A DNA stretch of 64,000 nucleotides. Origin: Marasmius tenuissimus (taxonomy: Eukaryota; Basidiomycota; Agaricomycetes; Agaricales; Marasmiaceae). The notes under the pieces are model-generated. The model was given only the letters and a program-made list of their open reading frames with translations, searched no databases and was not told the DNA's origin. Location of the stretch: the NCBI GenBank assembly GCA_029532415.1, contig JAQOTA010000050.1, positions 6,076,001 through 6,140,000 of the forward strand. The letters are read 5' to 3'. The position numbers and the translations under genes were made by a program. Shown here piece by piece: positions 32,357-43,200 of this stretch (within the stretch, counting starts at the first letter, position 1; the number at the start of each line of letters is the position of its first letter).

Positions 32357-33856
32357 ATGAAGATGGAACGACTACCGTTGGAGCTATGGGAGGACATCCT
32401 GCTATACGTTTGCATTGAGGATCAACATTCGCTTACAATCAAGTCCACCCATCGCCTCACAGGTCCTCTTCCGTTCACCCATGTATCATCCCATTGGAGG
32501 TCTACCATCAAGTCCTGCCCGCGCCTGTGGTCGTCGATATTTGTCGACCTTCACGCGCAAAAGCCCCCGCCCGGCGTAGTCTCCCTTATCGAACTCTTCC
32601 TTCGAAACTCGGGCGTTTCTCCGCTCAGATTGTCCATAGCGTTTGCAGAGATACATTCAAACGAGAACCCGTCCTCGCAAACCCGCTTACGCGTCTTGGA
32701 ACTGCTGTTCGAGCGACTTTCATCGTGCAAAGAGCTTGCTCTCCGCCGCTTCGAGGCATTTGGTCCCTTAGTCGCGGCCATGTTGTCAAAACAGCAACCG
32801 GATCTTCAATTCCCAAGTCTTCGCAGCCTCTCCGTATGGAGAACGCCTTACCATGAAGATAGAGACGACGGGGCAAAGCTGTGGGACACTTTGAAGCGGG
32901 CCCCGCTGCTTCAAGAGTTGAATATCAACTTCTTCTCGGCACCTTCTCAGGCTGGGGCCCTGCCCAATCGTCTAACCACTCTCATCGTCCACGTACAACC
33001 CCATGTTGATCACATCCGCTCTTTCAAGGACTTGCTCATGGCAAATAGCCAAACACTTGCAAAACTGATGGTGTCCTGCTCCACCGAGCTCCCCATGCCA
33101 TCTCCCCACACCACAGTGGTCAACATCCCCTCCCTGAAGTTTTTCGCCTTGGAACCTCGCTACCTTGCTCACGATATGAGCGTGTTATTTGGGGACTTCC
33201 AATTTCCTAATCTTATCACCCTCGACCTCATCCTCGAAGAGAAATTGGAGGTCCAGTCCGAGGACTTTCCACCCGTGTTTCGCCAATGTGCATCTCACAT
33301 TTCATATCTATCCGTCTGGTTTCGAGGCCTCCATTCCCAAGACTGTCTAAGTTGGCTATCACCGCTCTTCCGACATACGCCCAATATACGAGAGCTGACG
33401 ATCTCTATGGAAGCAGGGCTACTTCCGGTCCTGTCCCGCGCTCCCAGCCCTACCATAGAAGTCATCTCGGCACTCGGACTCCCGACAGAAGGTACCAAAG
33501 CGTTCCTCCTTCCGCGGTTACAATTCGTTCAGATATATGACGGACATATCACTGAACTCACACCCGAACTCACCGGCGCCCTCGTCGACATGGTGGAATC
33601 CCGAGCTCCAACGACTTCGCTTTTGGAAGTTGCCTTCTTATACTGCCTTTTAGCGCATCAAGGAGGGCATTACAACCGGGATAACGCACCTTTTGACTCC
33701 CATCAGTGCGTCAGCGTGGGCGGTTCCGACCCCTCTGTGCTCCAGCTATTGGAGAGGTTGGGAAACCACTCGCGAGCGACGGGAGCTCGCTGTAAAGTCG
33801 AGCATGCCGATCGTGATAACCTTTTCTCCCCCACCTACTTGGGTGAGGAGTGGTAA
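32357..33856 (+). CDS. F-box protein with leucine-rich-like repeats
   Basis: A single exon of 499 aa. The ATG at 32357 opens directly into an F-box ('MERLPLELWEDILLYVCIED' then 'VSSHWRSTIKSCPRLWSSIF'), the usual N-terminal start of this very large basidiomycete family. The rest shows irregular leucine-rich segments ('LRVLELLFERL', 'LRSLSVWRTP', 'LKFFALEPRY', 'LITLDLILEE'), typical of the substrate-binding part. It would act as an SCF ubiquitin-ligase adaptor binding Skp1 through the F-box; the target is unknown. The absence of introns is common in this expanded family. Confidence 0.88.
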   Translation: MKMERLPLELWEDILLYVCIEDQHSLTIKSTHRLTGPLPFTHVSSHWRSTIKSCPRLWSSIFVDLHAQKPPPGVVSLIELFLRNSGVSPLRLSIAFAEIHSNENPSSQTRLRVLELLFERLSSCKELALRRFEAFGPLVAAMLSKQQPDLQFPSLRSLSVWRTPYHEDRDDGAKLWDTLKRAPLLQELNINFFSAPSQAGALPNRLTTLIVHVQPHVDHIRSFKDLLMANSQTLAKLMVSCSTELPMPSPHTTVVNIPSLKFFALEPRYLAHDMSVLFGDFQFPNLITLDLILEEKLEVQSEDFPPVFRQCASHISYLSVWFRGLHSQDCLSWLSPLFRHTPNIRELTISMEAGLLPVLSRAPSPTIEVISALGLPTEGTKAFLLPRLQFVQIYDGHITELTPELTGALVDMVESRAPTTSLLEVAFLYCLLAHQGGHYNRDNAPFDSHQCVSVGGSDPSVLQLLERLGNHSRATGARCKVEHADRDNLFSPTYLGEEW

Positions 33857-33959
33857 TCAGTTCGTTTTTATCCCTATGTATACATATATTTCGATTCGCG
33901 GCCTATCGTTACTGAGTTCTCTCGATATTGGTACCCTCCGAGCAACACTCCCTCGTCTA

Positions 33960-34621
33960 CTACTCATATTTACATTCACGATAGGCATCGCCAAAGGTGC
34001 TTTTCCCGGTTGTGATACAGCCTGCGAGGACTCGGTGTAAGCTCGAGTTCGAGACGAGTGTTTAGAGTAGGCCTACCGCAGTAAGTGCCAACTCCCGGCT
34101 GGTCGTCTTTCGTCACGCCACTTATAATGATCCTGTCCGATGTGTACCCATTGCCGTCGTATGTTTGATTGTTATGGCGCAAAGGGAACTCGTATAGCGG
34201 ATCGGTTGGTCCGCAGCGGTCCCTTAATTCAGTATTCTACGAGCCCGGCAGTCAATACTGCGTTCTGAAATCTGCGATGATGGTACAGGGAGCCACGAAC
34301 CTTGGTCCCGATGATTGGTTTCGGATAGCCACTATCGTAATGATATGGCAGTGAGCTCGACAAGCTCGAAAGTCGAATCATTGTAAAGCCTTACTGTAAG
34401 GTTTTTTTAGCGCCCCCTAGCTCTTGGGCTTTTTTTTCTGCATTGACGATGTCATCTTCGGTGTAGTTCCTGCCTGCAACATAGAGGCAAAGTCATTTTT
34501 TGAGTGGGGAGGAGTGGGGGGGAAAGAACTCGGGCTGACCATATGTACCGCAGACACAATTTTGAGCTACAGAAAGAGACGAGACTGCGAGAAGGATGGC
34601 CGCGAGGAGTGTGAGATTCAT
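33960..34621 (-). CDS. Small secreted RNase T1/N1-like protein, catalytic histidines apparently lost
   Basis: Five exons in transcript order: 34621-34540, 34473-34395, 34331-34301, 34236-34077 and 34021-33960, giving 137 aa. Every junction keeps phase with GT-AG signals. A signal peptide (MNLTLLAAILLAVSSLSVA) precedes 'QNCVCG'. The fold landmarks of guanyl-specific microbial RNases follow in order: 'YTEDDIVNAEKKA' helix, 'GYPKPI', 'LYEFPL' (general-base Glu kept), 'YTSDRIII' (Arg kept) and 'YCGCITTGKS ... ECKYE'. In active enzymes the second motif is YPH and the last is ITHTG; here Lys and Thr stand at or next to the two histidine positions. Cysteines are kept, so a folded but inactive RNase-like secreted protein is inferred. 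Alternative acceptors for exon 3 were considered and fit less well. Confidence 0.68.
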
Positions 34622-34776
34622 TACACAGCAGCAGGCTACTTTGGAGGTTGTTATGGGGGGAAAGGGAAAGGGGGAAAAGGGATATAGAACAAATTGAAGA
34701 GCTTCTGGATCTTTTAAGTTCATGGACTCAAGACGGGCACGGTGTGGCGTATGCGAAGAAGGAGCTCCACTGCCGT

Positions 34777-36300
34777 TCATAGACCATTCCTCTGAGTTAG
34801 ATTGAGACCAGAGTGGGTATTGGCCTTCATAGAAGCTGAACGCGGCCGAGCTGCAGTAAGATGAACTGGGACACCTGCTCTCGGCTCTCCTATCCTACCC
34901 ATCGTGTACTCGACCGTCACCCGTGGAATCAATGTGGAAGAGATACTATCCAGATGACTCGCCAATGGAATAGCTTCAAGCTCTTTCTGCACAAAAGCAA
35001 GTAGGGATGGGAGTCGAAGTGATATGAAAGCAGCGGAGAGGCTTTATCGAAATCTTGCTTGCTGATGCACATCGCACATGGCACTGCTATTTGTTAGATA
35101 TTTGGTTGCAGATGGCCATTACGGTGATGGTTGGACCCGTGAGACTTTGACTGACAAGGATCGTTGGCTAATGATTATCTCAGCTTCGCCCTTGTTTGTT
35201 TTCTCCCCCGAGCGCCCCAACCAATCGCTTCATCGCCGCCTCACGTCTGGAACTCCAAATTCCCGGATACGTGTATGCTGGAAGGTTATGCGATTCATCC
35301 GCAACAGAGTCTTAAATGAGGGCATTCGTGATTCATTTGCACGGACACGGGTGAGTAAACTCTTCTCGTGGAGCATATTGAATGGACTGATGAAATGAAC
35401 TATCAGTGCTCTCGTCAACCTGAGAGATTTCTCGATCGAAAGGTCGTCGGGAATCATCTGTAAACACGTACATCTCCGCCGGACCGAGAGCCATAGGTGA
35501 GAGTATCGATAACACGGTAAAACGGGGCAGCTTCGGGGTCTTTAAACTCCAGTAGGCAAAGCTCGAGCATCGGCACCTTAATCTTGCAGGAATACTCTAA
35601 ATCTATGGCCATGTGCGTGGGCGTTTCCGCTACTATTTCAGTATTCACCCTCGAGAACAGGGCAACAAATGTTGCTCTGATGAAGAACGTGTTCGCCTCA
35701 TCATGATGAAGGTTGCGAACTTGAAGTGTGGGATCCCGGTTTTTGGGAGGACCATCCCTCGCAATATACTTAGCTCGTTCCATTTTGGTTCATGGTTGAT
35801 TTGCGCTTTCAATATTTCTGATGCTGTCGAACTGCTGACAGATCGAACTCACTGGCACCAAAGAACTAATCGATCCTTATCCGGTAGCCTGAAAGCTGTA
35901 AATGATAGCAGAGACGAACATTCAGTCCGATTGTCGCTCCACTAATGCTCGCCCTGCATCTTGCACACTAGCGAGTGCTCTCTCAACCAGCCCCTCTCCA
36001 GTCGTCAGGCTCAATTCTTGTTATGATGTATCGATACTGACCGTACAGTTTGCAGAGATGTAATCGCAGCTGGCAATCATATTCGGAATCTGATGACTAC
36101 CTACCAATCAAAGTTCTCAGTATGTGCCCTTACCTTCCGCAGTGGCTGACTCGACTGGACTTGATGAAGCTGTTAACTCAGACGAATTGACTGTCGTAGG
36201 AAGTTTCACACTCGGAAAAATGGAACGCTGTGGGCACCAACCTGTTTTTGAAGCGCTGCTCACGCCGGCAACCATGAAGGTCGAGGGCATCCCACGTCCA
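34777..36300 (-). other. Possible multi-exon hypothetical gene or relic (- strand)
   Basis: Several stretches look coding on the - strand but could not be joined into one clean model. One is 35783-35457 ('DPTLQVRNLHHDEANTFFIR', ending near 'YGSRSGGD' at a GTACGT donor). Another is about 35457-35258 ('RMPSFKTLLRMNRITFQHTR', ending 'GVPD' at a GTGAGG donor). A third is 34983-34777 ('KELEAIPLASHLDSIS ... VEYTMGRIGEPRAG', stop at 34777). Short Ser/Ala-rich exon candidates lie at 36300-36050. The first two stretches are in different frames without a usable intron between them. No family is recognised. The MULE insertion at 36311 may have cut its 5' part. Confidence 0.35.
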
Positions 36301-36301
36301 T

Positions 36302-36310
36302 GTGGGGATA
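36302..36310. repeat. MULE target site duplication, left (gtggggata)
   Basis: The same 9-mer occurs at 39384-39392. Nine base pairs is the usual MULE duplication length. Confidence 0.8.
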
Positions 36311-36364
36311 AGTTGCCGACTTTTCGCCCCCCGGCACGTGAGCATCTCGTCCCAAAATGGATGC
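36311..36364 (+). repeat. MULE terminal inverted repeat, left
   Basis: Matches the reverse complement of about 39338-39383 with a few mismatches and a small length difference around the cacgtg core. Confidence 0.8.
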
Positions 36365-36555
36365 TCGGTGTCGGTCAAGTGTCACGCATGTATATATGTT
36401 TCTTGTCACACATTGATTTCGATTTTTTCTTCCTCATTGTGATCAAGTTGTTCAACTCGTGATCAGTATGTTGGACTTTGAAGGCCTAAGCGACATGTTC
36501 GAAATAGTGGAGGTGTTCACAGGTCATGTACATTACAACAATTCTATGTCTACAG

Positions 36556-39277
36556 CTAAGAAGAGACGCCTGAAATTGGCGTGTCTTTCAATTGAAGTTG
36601 CTCTATTAATGATTCATTAGTTCCCTTGATGACAACACTGTATTTTCGGCACAAGATGTTGAGGTCTTGTCGTTTTAGTGCCGCTAAGGCCACACGATCA
36701 CGGAGGTCGAACGTTTCAGGGTTGAATAACCTGAACACCGGCATTGGAATCTGCGCCGCGAGTGAGTTGAATTGAATATGAGGGGGATGTATAGGGGGCG
36801 GTATTGGTGCGGGTACTGTCAGGGGATCCGAAACGGTGGATAGTGCGCTTCTGGCATCTTTCTTGGCCTTTTTCCCCGACTTTTCGCCACCGGCATATGG
36901 ATCGGTATGCAGAGTCTTCCGTTTTGATTTGACGGGTGCGTTCATGACTGCCTGGGTCTCAGGCCAGGAGTGTTGATTGGGCGCAACCTTCTTCTCACGA
37001 GGCAGAAGGGAATTTGAGTTCGTGATTTCGTGGGTCACCGATGAGAGGTGATCATAGAACTCCCGGAGTTTGTCGGTGATGACCGCGGGGGGTTGGGTTC
37101 GCAGTTGAAGGTCAAGTGATGACAATTTGCTGATAATATGAGCAATGATTTGGCTATCGGAGGGATCAGATGAGCCAGAGAGAGTATTGGGTGTGGTAGG
37201 AAGGTTGTCATGATCCTCAAAGGGTTCTTCATGAGGGTTAACCCTGTCAGACAGGAGTGATGGAGAGACCAGCGCAAAAGATTCAGGGAAATGAAGTTGG
37301 ACCGCTGCAATATGCTTGCAGTACCGAATGACCAGAAATGCAAGGCAGGTGCAGGTATAGGATTCAATATCAACCTGATAAGCGACTGACCCGTCGGATT
37401 GGGACTGAACTGCAAACTTATCAGAATTCCCCTCATTGCAGCTGATACTTGTCTTTTGAATACTTCGGCTACGATTTTCAATCTCTTTTCGCCTCTTTAA
37501 CTCCAGGTTTGGTCCCTCAAAGCCAAACTCCTGCCGCCGGTGTCTCCGGATGAAGTATGGCAATGCGACTTGGATCAATATATAGATAAGATGATCCAAT
37601 CGTCTATTGCGCTTCCCCTGTAGAAAATCACCCTTAAGGAGATGATGCCACCTAAGAATATCGTTAGAAATATGATAGATTGATTCAAATTCATGGTACT
37701 CACGCCTCAACCAGCATGTTTGTATCTGAAAGCTCGAATATAGTACGGTCCTGCCGGTAGACAGCTGACCACATGGGAGTATCTGATGCTGTCAGCCAAT
37801 TAAGCTTGAAGTAATTGATGAGGCTCGGCGGTGCTAGCTTCTGGATCTGCTCCCATGTCAACCAGAACTTGGACTGATCGGTTATCCTGATCCAGCCCTG
37901 TAGTAGCTTCCACAGCTCCTCGTAGTGTTGAGTGACAAAGTGTTGTTGCCAAGCGTGAAGGACATGCCACCAGCAGAGAAGTCGACGAGATTCCGGGTAT
38001 CGGGCTGCTATCGCATTCAGCTGACCCGTGTCCTTGTCCGACATGAAATACTTCGGGATAACATCCGGGTGCCTGGTGCAAATCAATTTCAGGAAGAAAT
38101 CAATAGTTTCTTGCTGAGCATTAGATGAGATCATGAATGCAGATGGCATCCCTACATCAGTAACAATTAGTCGAGCTCAAAGTAGAGTACGACGCAAAGC
38201 AGTTGACTCACCATGTCCCCAATGGTCCCTTACAAGTAGTGAGAACAAGCTCATATTCTCGTAGTGAGTAGTGTTATGCGTGGCATCAATCCCCGCATAG
38301 CGACCGCCGTGTTGTTTCCAACACTCGGATTGGTACCTGGTCTAGACCACGAGCACGAAAGCGTTGGGTTGCAAGCCTGATGCAGGAGGGGGCTTGTCTG
38401 AGCTTGTCTTGAGCTCCACATAATGCCCTTGCTCACGCAAATTCTTCACCCACTGCAGAACAGAGGCCCCATCCTGAGAAGCCAACCGAATAGTTTCCTC
38501 TTCAATCATCTTCTGGATCCTCCGGATATCTGCCCGTGTGGCAAATTCATTCCGCCGTGCCTTCCCATCTTTGAGTTCCTCCAAATTCTCCTCTGTAACC
38601 CTTCCACCCTGAATTTGCTCCAGAACCTTGGTTGGTTCAACACCGAGACGAAGTAACCGCTCAATCTCCACCCGGGTATTCTTTGACAGCCGCGTGAATT
38701 TCGCATTCAAATCTCCGGTTGGATGGTTGTGTGTGTTGTTATAGTTTCCGAGCACTGTTGATGTCGAGGAGTAGGTTCTGATCAATAAACGGGCTTTACA
38801 ATCGCATTTCTTGCTCTCGACTTTGCGGGACCACTGCTTTTTCTTCTCGTAGTGCTTCTTCCCGCCAGTATTTCCCCTGCCGCAGGCAAATTTGGTCGTT
38901 GTGTGCCATTCATCCTTGCCATCCTGGACCTTTCAGTTGTCCTTCAGCACAAACTCCACCATATTATCTGCTTCTTCGTCCTCCAATGTATAGGCGGCCT
39001 CACGGTCTGACTGAAGTTTCTCCGATGTCAGACATTCCTGAGTGGGTTGATCAATGTTGATGTCATTCGGCAGTTCGGCTGTATAGGCTGGGAAAGTGGT
39101 GGCTGAGGAGGCGGGAGAGTCAGATACGGAAAAAGACTGGGAGCTCGATTGAAACTCGAAGAAAGACATGTACAGACGGTGCTGGATCGTGAGGAGGAGG
39201 TTCTCATAGGCCAAAGCGCACATTTGGTTGACTTTCGCTGCCACCAATAATAAAAAACGTGACATATAATATTTCAT
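36556..39277 (-). pseudogene. MULE transposase (FAR1-like, MULE, SWIM and SAP-like regions), two in-frame stops
   Basis: Read from 39277 down. The N-terminal part is a FAR1/WRKY-GCM1-like DNA-binding region (about 38930-38700, 'KFACGRG', 'CDCKARLLIRTY', 'NNTHNHP'). A MULE catalytic core follows ('GIDATHNTTHYENM', then 'FMSDKDTGQLNAI' and 'CWWHVLHAWQQH'), then a SWIM zinc finger 'CTCLAFLVIRYCKHIA' and a C-terminal SAP-like segment ('LKRQDLNILCRKYSVVIKG'). Introns are predicted at 38152-38211 and 37652-37703 with good GT-AG sites. A TGA at 38933-38935 and a TAG at 38342-38344 interrupt the same frame (591 nt apart) and cannot be placed in introns. This copy therefore appears unable to make full-length transposase. 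Confidence 0.82.
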
Positions 39278-39337
39278 TGTCGTGGAAAAATAACAATATC
39301 CTATGGAAATAACATTTTTTGAGTCTGATGTAAGCTA

Positions 39338-39383
39338 CATCCATTTTGGGACATCACGTGCGGGGGGCGAAAAGTCAAAGACT
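39338..39383 (-). repeat. MULE terminal inverted repeat, right
   Basis: Inverted partner of 36311-36364. Confidence 0.8.
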
Positions 39384-39392
39384 GTGGGGATA
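39384..39392. repeat. MULE target site duplication, right (gtggggata)
   Basis: Second copy of the 9-mer at 36302-36310. Confidence 0.8.
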
Positions 39393-39728
39393 TGGGATAA
39401 CGTACTGATGGCAGCTACAGACCCTCGGACCGTTGCTTTGACCAGGACAGGCTGTGATCAAAAAGAGTGGAACCATCATCCTTTCTATGATCTCTTGATC
39501 CCTCGTATTCCCGTTAACACGGTCAAGGCTCAAGGATACCGATTGTAAAACGGTGCGCTTCCGTACGTGAGAGGAAGAACGCCGGGATGAGCACCAGACA
39601 TGAGAGCGACCAGGAATCCAGGAGTCTGAGTCTTGTAGTCTGAGCCGATCAGTCTGAGTCTGAGCCCTGCGTCTGGGCCGTTCACTTTCACGTGATATAC
39701 CGATATTGAAATTCCCTTTTCGTCAGCG
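39393..39728. other. Spacer between MULE and copia element
   Basis: About 340 bp of host DNA with no recognised gene. It includes a short run of related 'gtctgagt' repeats at about 39624-39672. Confidence 0.5.
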
Positions 39729-39733
39729 ATTGC
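39729..39733. repeat. LTR element target site duplication, left (attgc)
   Basis: The 5-mer recurs at 48884-48888 directly after the other LTR. Confidence 0.8.
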
Positions 39734-40240
39734 TGATGAGCCAGCATAGTTAAAGTGCACAGTGGGTATAACGAAGTAAACCTCACATGGGTAATACACA
39801 GAGTGTTCTTGTAGTCTTGAGATGCTTGTGAAGAGGTGATAATCGAGTAGATTGTCCTTAGGCTTAAGGCCTTTAATCCAGTCTTTTATATATAAGTTTC
39901 TGGTACATGTAATGAGTATTACACTAACTGAAACTACTACTAGAAGTAGGTATTCGGCCCTAAAGGCGTAAAAGACATTAGTACTGTGTAAGTACTTCTA
40001 CCATGGATGGTAGTATGCTTGGTGAGCATAGTCGTGTTTGCCTCATGTATTGGAGGCTCTACTTATGCTATTGGATAGCAACTGTCTATAGTGTCATTTA
40101 TGATGAAACTACTAGGTACGTAGACAGAGACGTAGTACTTGCATGAGGACGCAAGTGTTCTAGAGGCGTAGCTCTATAAATAGTGTGACGCGTAAACAAC
40201 ACGTCAACAGTGTATCACATGATTTCCATCATGTTCAACA
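39734..40240 (-). repeat. Copia 3' LTR (in element orientation)
   Basis: 507 bp, no difference found from 48377-48883 on reading through both. On the - strand it carries the TATA-like 'tatatataaaag' at about 39885-39896, which would place the start of R roughly 380 bp into the LTR. Confidence 0.92.
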
Positions 40241-40252
40241 CTCCCCCTCACT
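40241..40252 (-). promoter_or_regulatory. Polypurine tract of copia element
   Basis: On the - strand the sequence directly before the 3' LTR is 'agtgagggggag', an uninterrupted purine run apart from one T, as expected for plus-strand priming. Confidence 0.8.
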
Positions 40253-40275
40253 AAGTTCATCATGCGATCATGGAA

Positions 40276-43200
40276 CTAGTGAAATGTTAATCCTAAAGAT
40301 TGCCTGAACAATTCGAACTTTGTTCTGCCAAGATTCTTCGTAAGAAGATCAGCAGGTTGTTTAGCAGTTTCAACGAAATAGATTTTAGTCTTTCCGTGTT
40401 CCACTGCTTCCCTAATAAAGTGGTATCGATTATCGATGTGTTTTGTTCTTTTATCAGTAGCTTCATTGCTGCTGAGAAAGATAGCGCCTTGGTTATCGCT
40501 AACACATGGAACTGATCGAATAGGGAAGTTCAATTCGTTCATTAACGACTTCATCCAGCAAGCCTGACGTGTACAGTCAGATAGAGACATATACTCTGCT
40601 TCTGTGGATGATAATGCAACCGTTTTCTGTTTCTGAGAGACCCAGCAAACTGGTGCATTGGCAAGCTTTACGATATATCCAGTCTGTGATCGACGATCAT
40701 CTTTATCAGTTGCCCAATCAGAGTCAGCAAAGGCAAGTAGTCCTTGGTTGGATCTACCATCGTAAATGAGTTCATACTTTGCAGTGTGAACAAGGTATTT
40801 TACGATGTAAAGTGCCTTCTGGAGGTGTTCCTGATTAGGATTAGCTCCATACTGTGACATTTTGATTACAGCAAAAGATATGTCTGGTCTCGTTCCGAGA
40901 GCCAAGTAAAGTAATGATCCGATAACCGATTGGAATCTATGCCTAATCTCGGGATTAACCTCCCCCTGGTTTTGGGTTGGGTTATAGCCTTCTGGCAAAG
41001 GCGTATATGCCGTCTTGGCGTTCAGAACTCCGAATTTACGAATTATCTTTTCAAGATAGTCTCGCTGATCAAGGATCAGTCTGCGATTCTTCCGATCTCG
41101 AGTAATTCACATTCGCAGAAATTCTGTTGGCTCGCCTAGATCTCGGCATTCCCAGATTTTCATGAATTCGCTTTTTAGTCTGTTGACAAGGTTGCGATCA
41201 GGACCCATGAATAAAGCATCGTCGACATAGACGACGGCAATGACCATATTGCCATTCTTGTTGAAGACATATACGCCAGCATCGGATAAGCATCGTTTGA
41301 ATCCCAGACGTTTCATGGATTCAGTACATTGACGCCACCAGGCACGAGAAGCCTGTTTTAATCCGTACAATGCTTTGCGTAACCTCCAAACCTTGCTGGA
41401 GTCCGTAACGAAGCCTTCAGGTTGTTCCATGTAGATCTCCTCATCTAAGGCACCATAAAGAAATGCTGTTTTAACGTCTAGCGCAGAGATCTCCCAATCT
41501 TCAAGCGCTGCTAGTGCCAATAGAAGTCGTACGGTTTCGAATCGTACTACAGGAGAGAACAACTCGTTATAGTCTATTCCTTGTTTCTGCGAAAATCCTT
41601 TCGCAACAAGTCTTGCCTTTTTACGGCCATCAGACTTGATATCAAATACCCAGCGGGATTTCACCGCTTTTCGGCCTTTGGGTAGTGTGACCACATCAAA
41701 GACGTTTCTATCTTTGAGTGATTGTAATTCCAGTCTGCATGCTGCTTCCCAAGATGGTCGTTCATCTTTAGGACGCTTCTGGACTTGTTTGTATGTCCAT
41801 TCACGAACGTTATCATAACTACTGGCTTGAAGACCATATAGTTGATGACCGTTATTCAGCAAGTAAACCAAGTAATTTTCTCCCCCTTGCTGAGCAAGAT
41901 CGCTCATATCGTCATCTGTATCCATAGGAGCGGCTGGATCAGGAACCCTATTTGGTATTGTTTCAGGTTCATTTGTCGGATTAATCTGACTTTGCCAGCG
42001 TGCTTGAGAATCGATATCGCGTTCGATCTCAACAGGATGTCGATTTCCGTAAACATTAAACGGACGGTTGGGAGTTACTCTATTTCTTGGAGGGTTTCTT
42101 CTGACAGCTGCTGGTGGAGGAGCTCGTAAGTTCTCCCACTCATCATAGTCAGCTTGACGAAATCCAAAAGGATTTCTTGATCCAGAAGAACCAGCAGACC
42201 GTGGATCCGGACCATACTGATTAGGATTGTGATCGGAGCCTTTCGGTGATCCGAATCCATCAGTATTTGGATGATTGCCGTTGTGCACATCATCGCTTTT
42301 ATCATCCGGGATAGGATCCAAGGGAGGATCTCCCCCAGGCTGATGATCGTCATCATCTGATCCTGGTGGAGGTGGAGGATTGAAGAAAACATCATCATTG
42401 TGATGATCTTCATGGCCATCATATGGGTACGTTGGAAAGGGTATAGACCGGACAGGTTTGTCGGTTTTATCAAACTCTATGGATCCGGGCACTTCTTTCT
42501 GACATTTAGGAAACCAGTTCTCATCGAAAACTGCTTGTGGAGTAATGTATACAGAATTGTTGGTTGTTCGAAAGAATCGATAAGCTTTTGATCCGCTCTC
42601 GTAACCAATGAAGATCATTGCTTCAGAGTGTGGAGCAAGCTTATTTTTACGTTTCGGTATGTATGCATATGCGCCACATCCGAACGTCCTGAAGTATGAA
42701 ACATCAGGCTTCTTATTCTCAAACAACTCAACTGGAGTTCTGTATTTCCTCGAACGAATAGGAGTTCTATTGTAGATATGGACGGCTGTGAGAATTGCAA
42801 ATTCCCACCAGTTTTCAGGCGCACAAGCCTGAAAGCGCATAGCTTCAGATTTTTCTCGTAGTGTACGATTAAATCTTTCTGCTCGTCCATTCTGTTCATG
42901 CACGTTGGGAGAACCTCTTTGTGGAAATATTCCTGGAGAGTTATACCAGTCCCATTGTTCATTTGAAAAGAATTCTCCCCCTCGATTGAAATGCACATTT
43001 TTGACCTTTTTATCAGTCTGGCGCTCTACAAGAGCTAGCCAATTGCGCAATTTCTGATCTGTGTCGCTCTTTTTACGAATTGGATATACCCATCCGTATG
43101 ATGTTGCATCATCGAATAAGGTTAAAGCATATTCGTTTTGATAGTAAGAGCGAGTTGGATATTCTATCAAATCACCGTGCACGAGCTCAAGAGGTTCCTT

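Larger units (their letters stand above)
36311..39383 (-). mobile_element. Mutator-like (MULE) DNA transposon
   Basis: A 3,073-bp element bounded by 9-bp target duplications and imperfect terminal inverted repeats of roughly 50 bp. Read inward from the left end the repeat is 'agttgccgacttttcgcccc', and from the right end (other strand) 'agtctttgacttttcgcccc'; both continue through 'cacgtga' and 'cccaaaatggatg'. It carries one transposase gene on the - strand, now interrupted by stops. The insertion lies beside or within the doubtful hypothetical gene at 34.8-36.3 kb. Confidence 0.88.
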
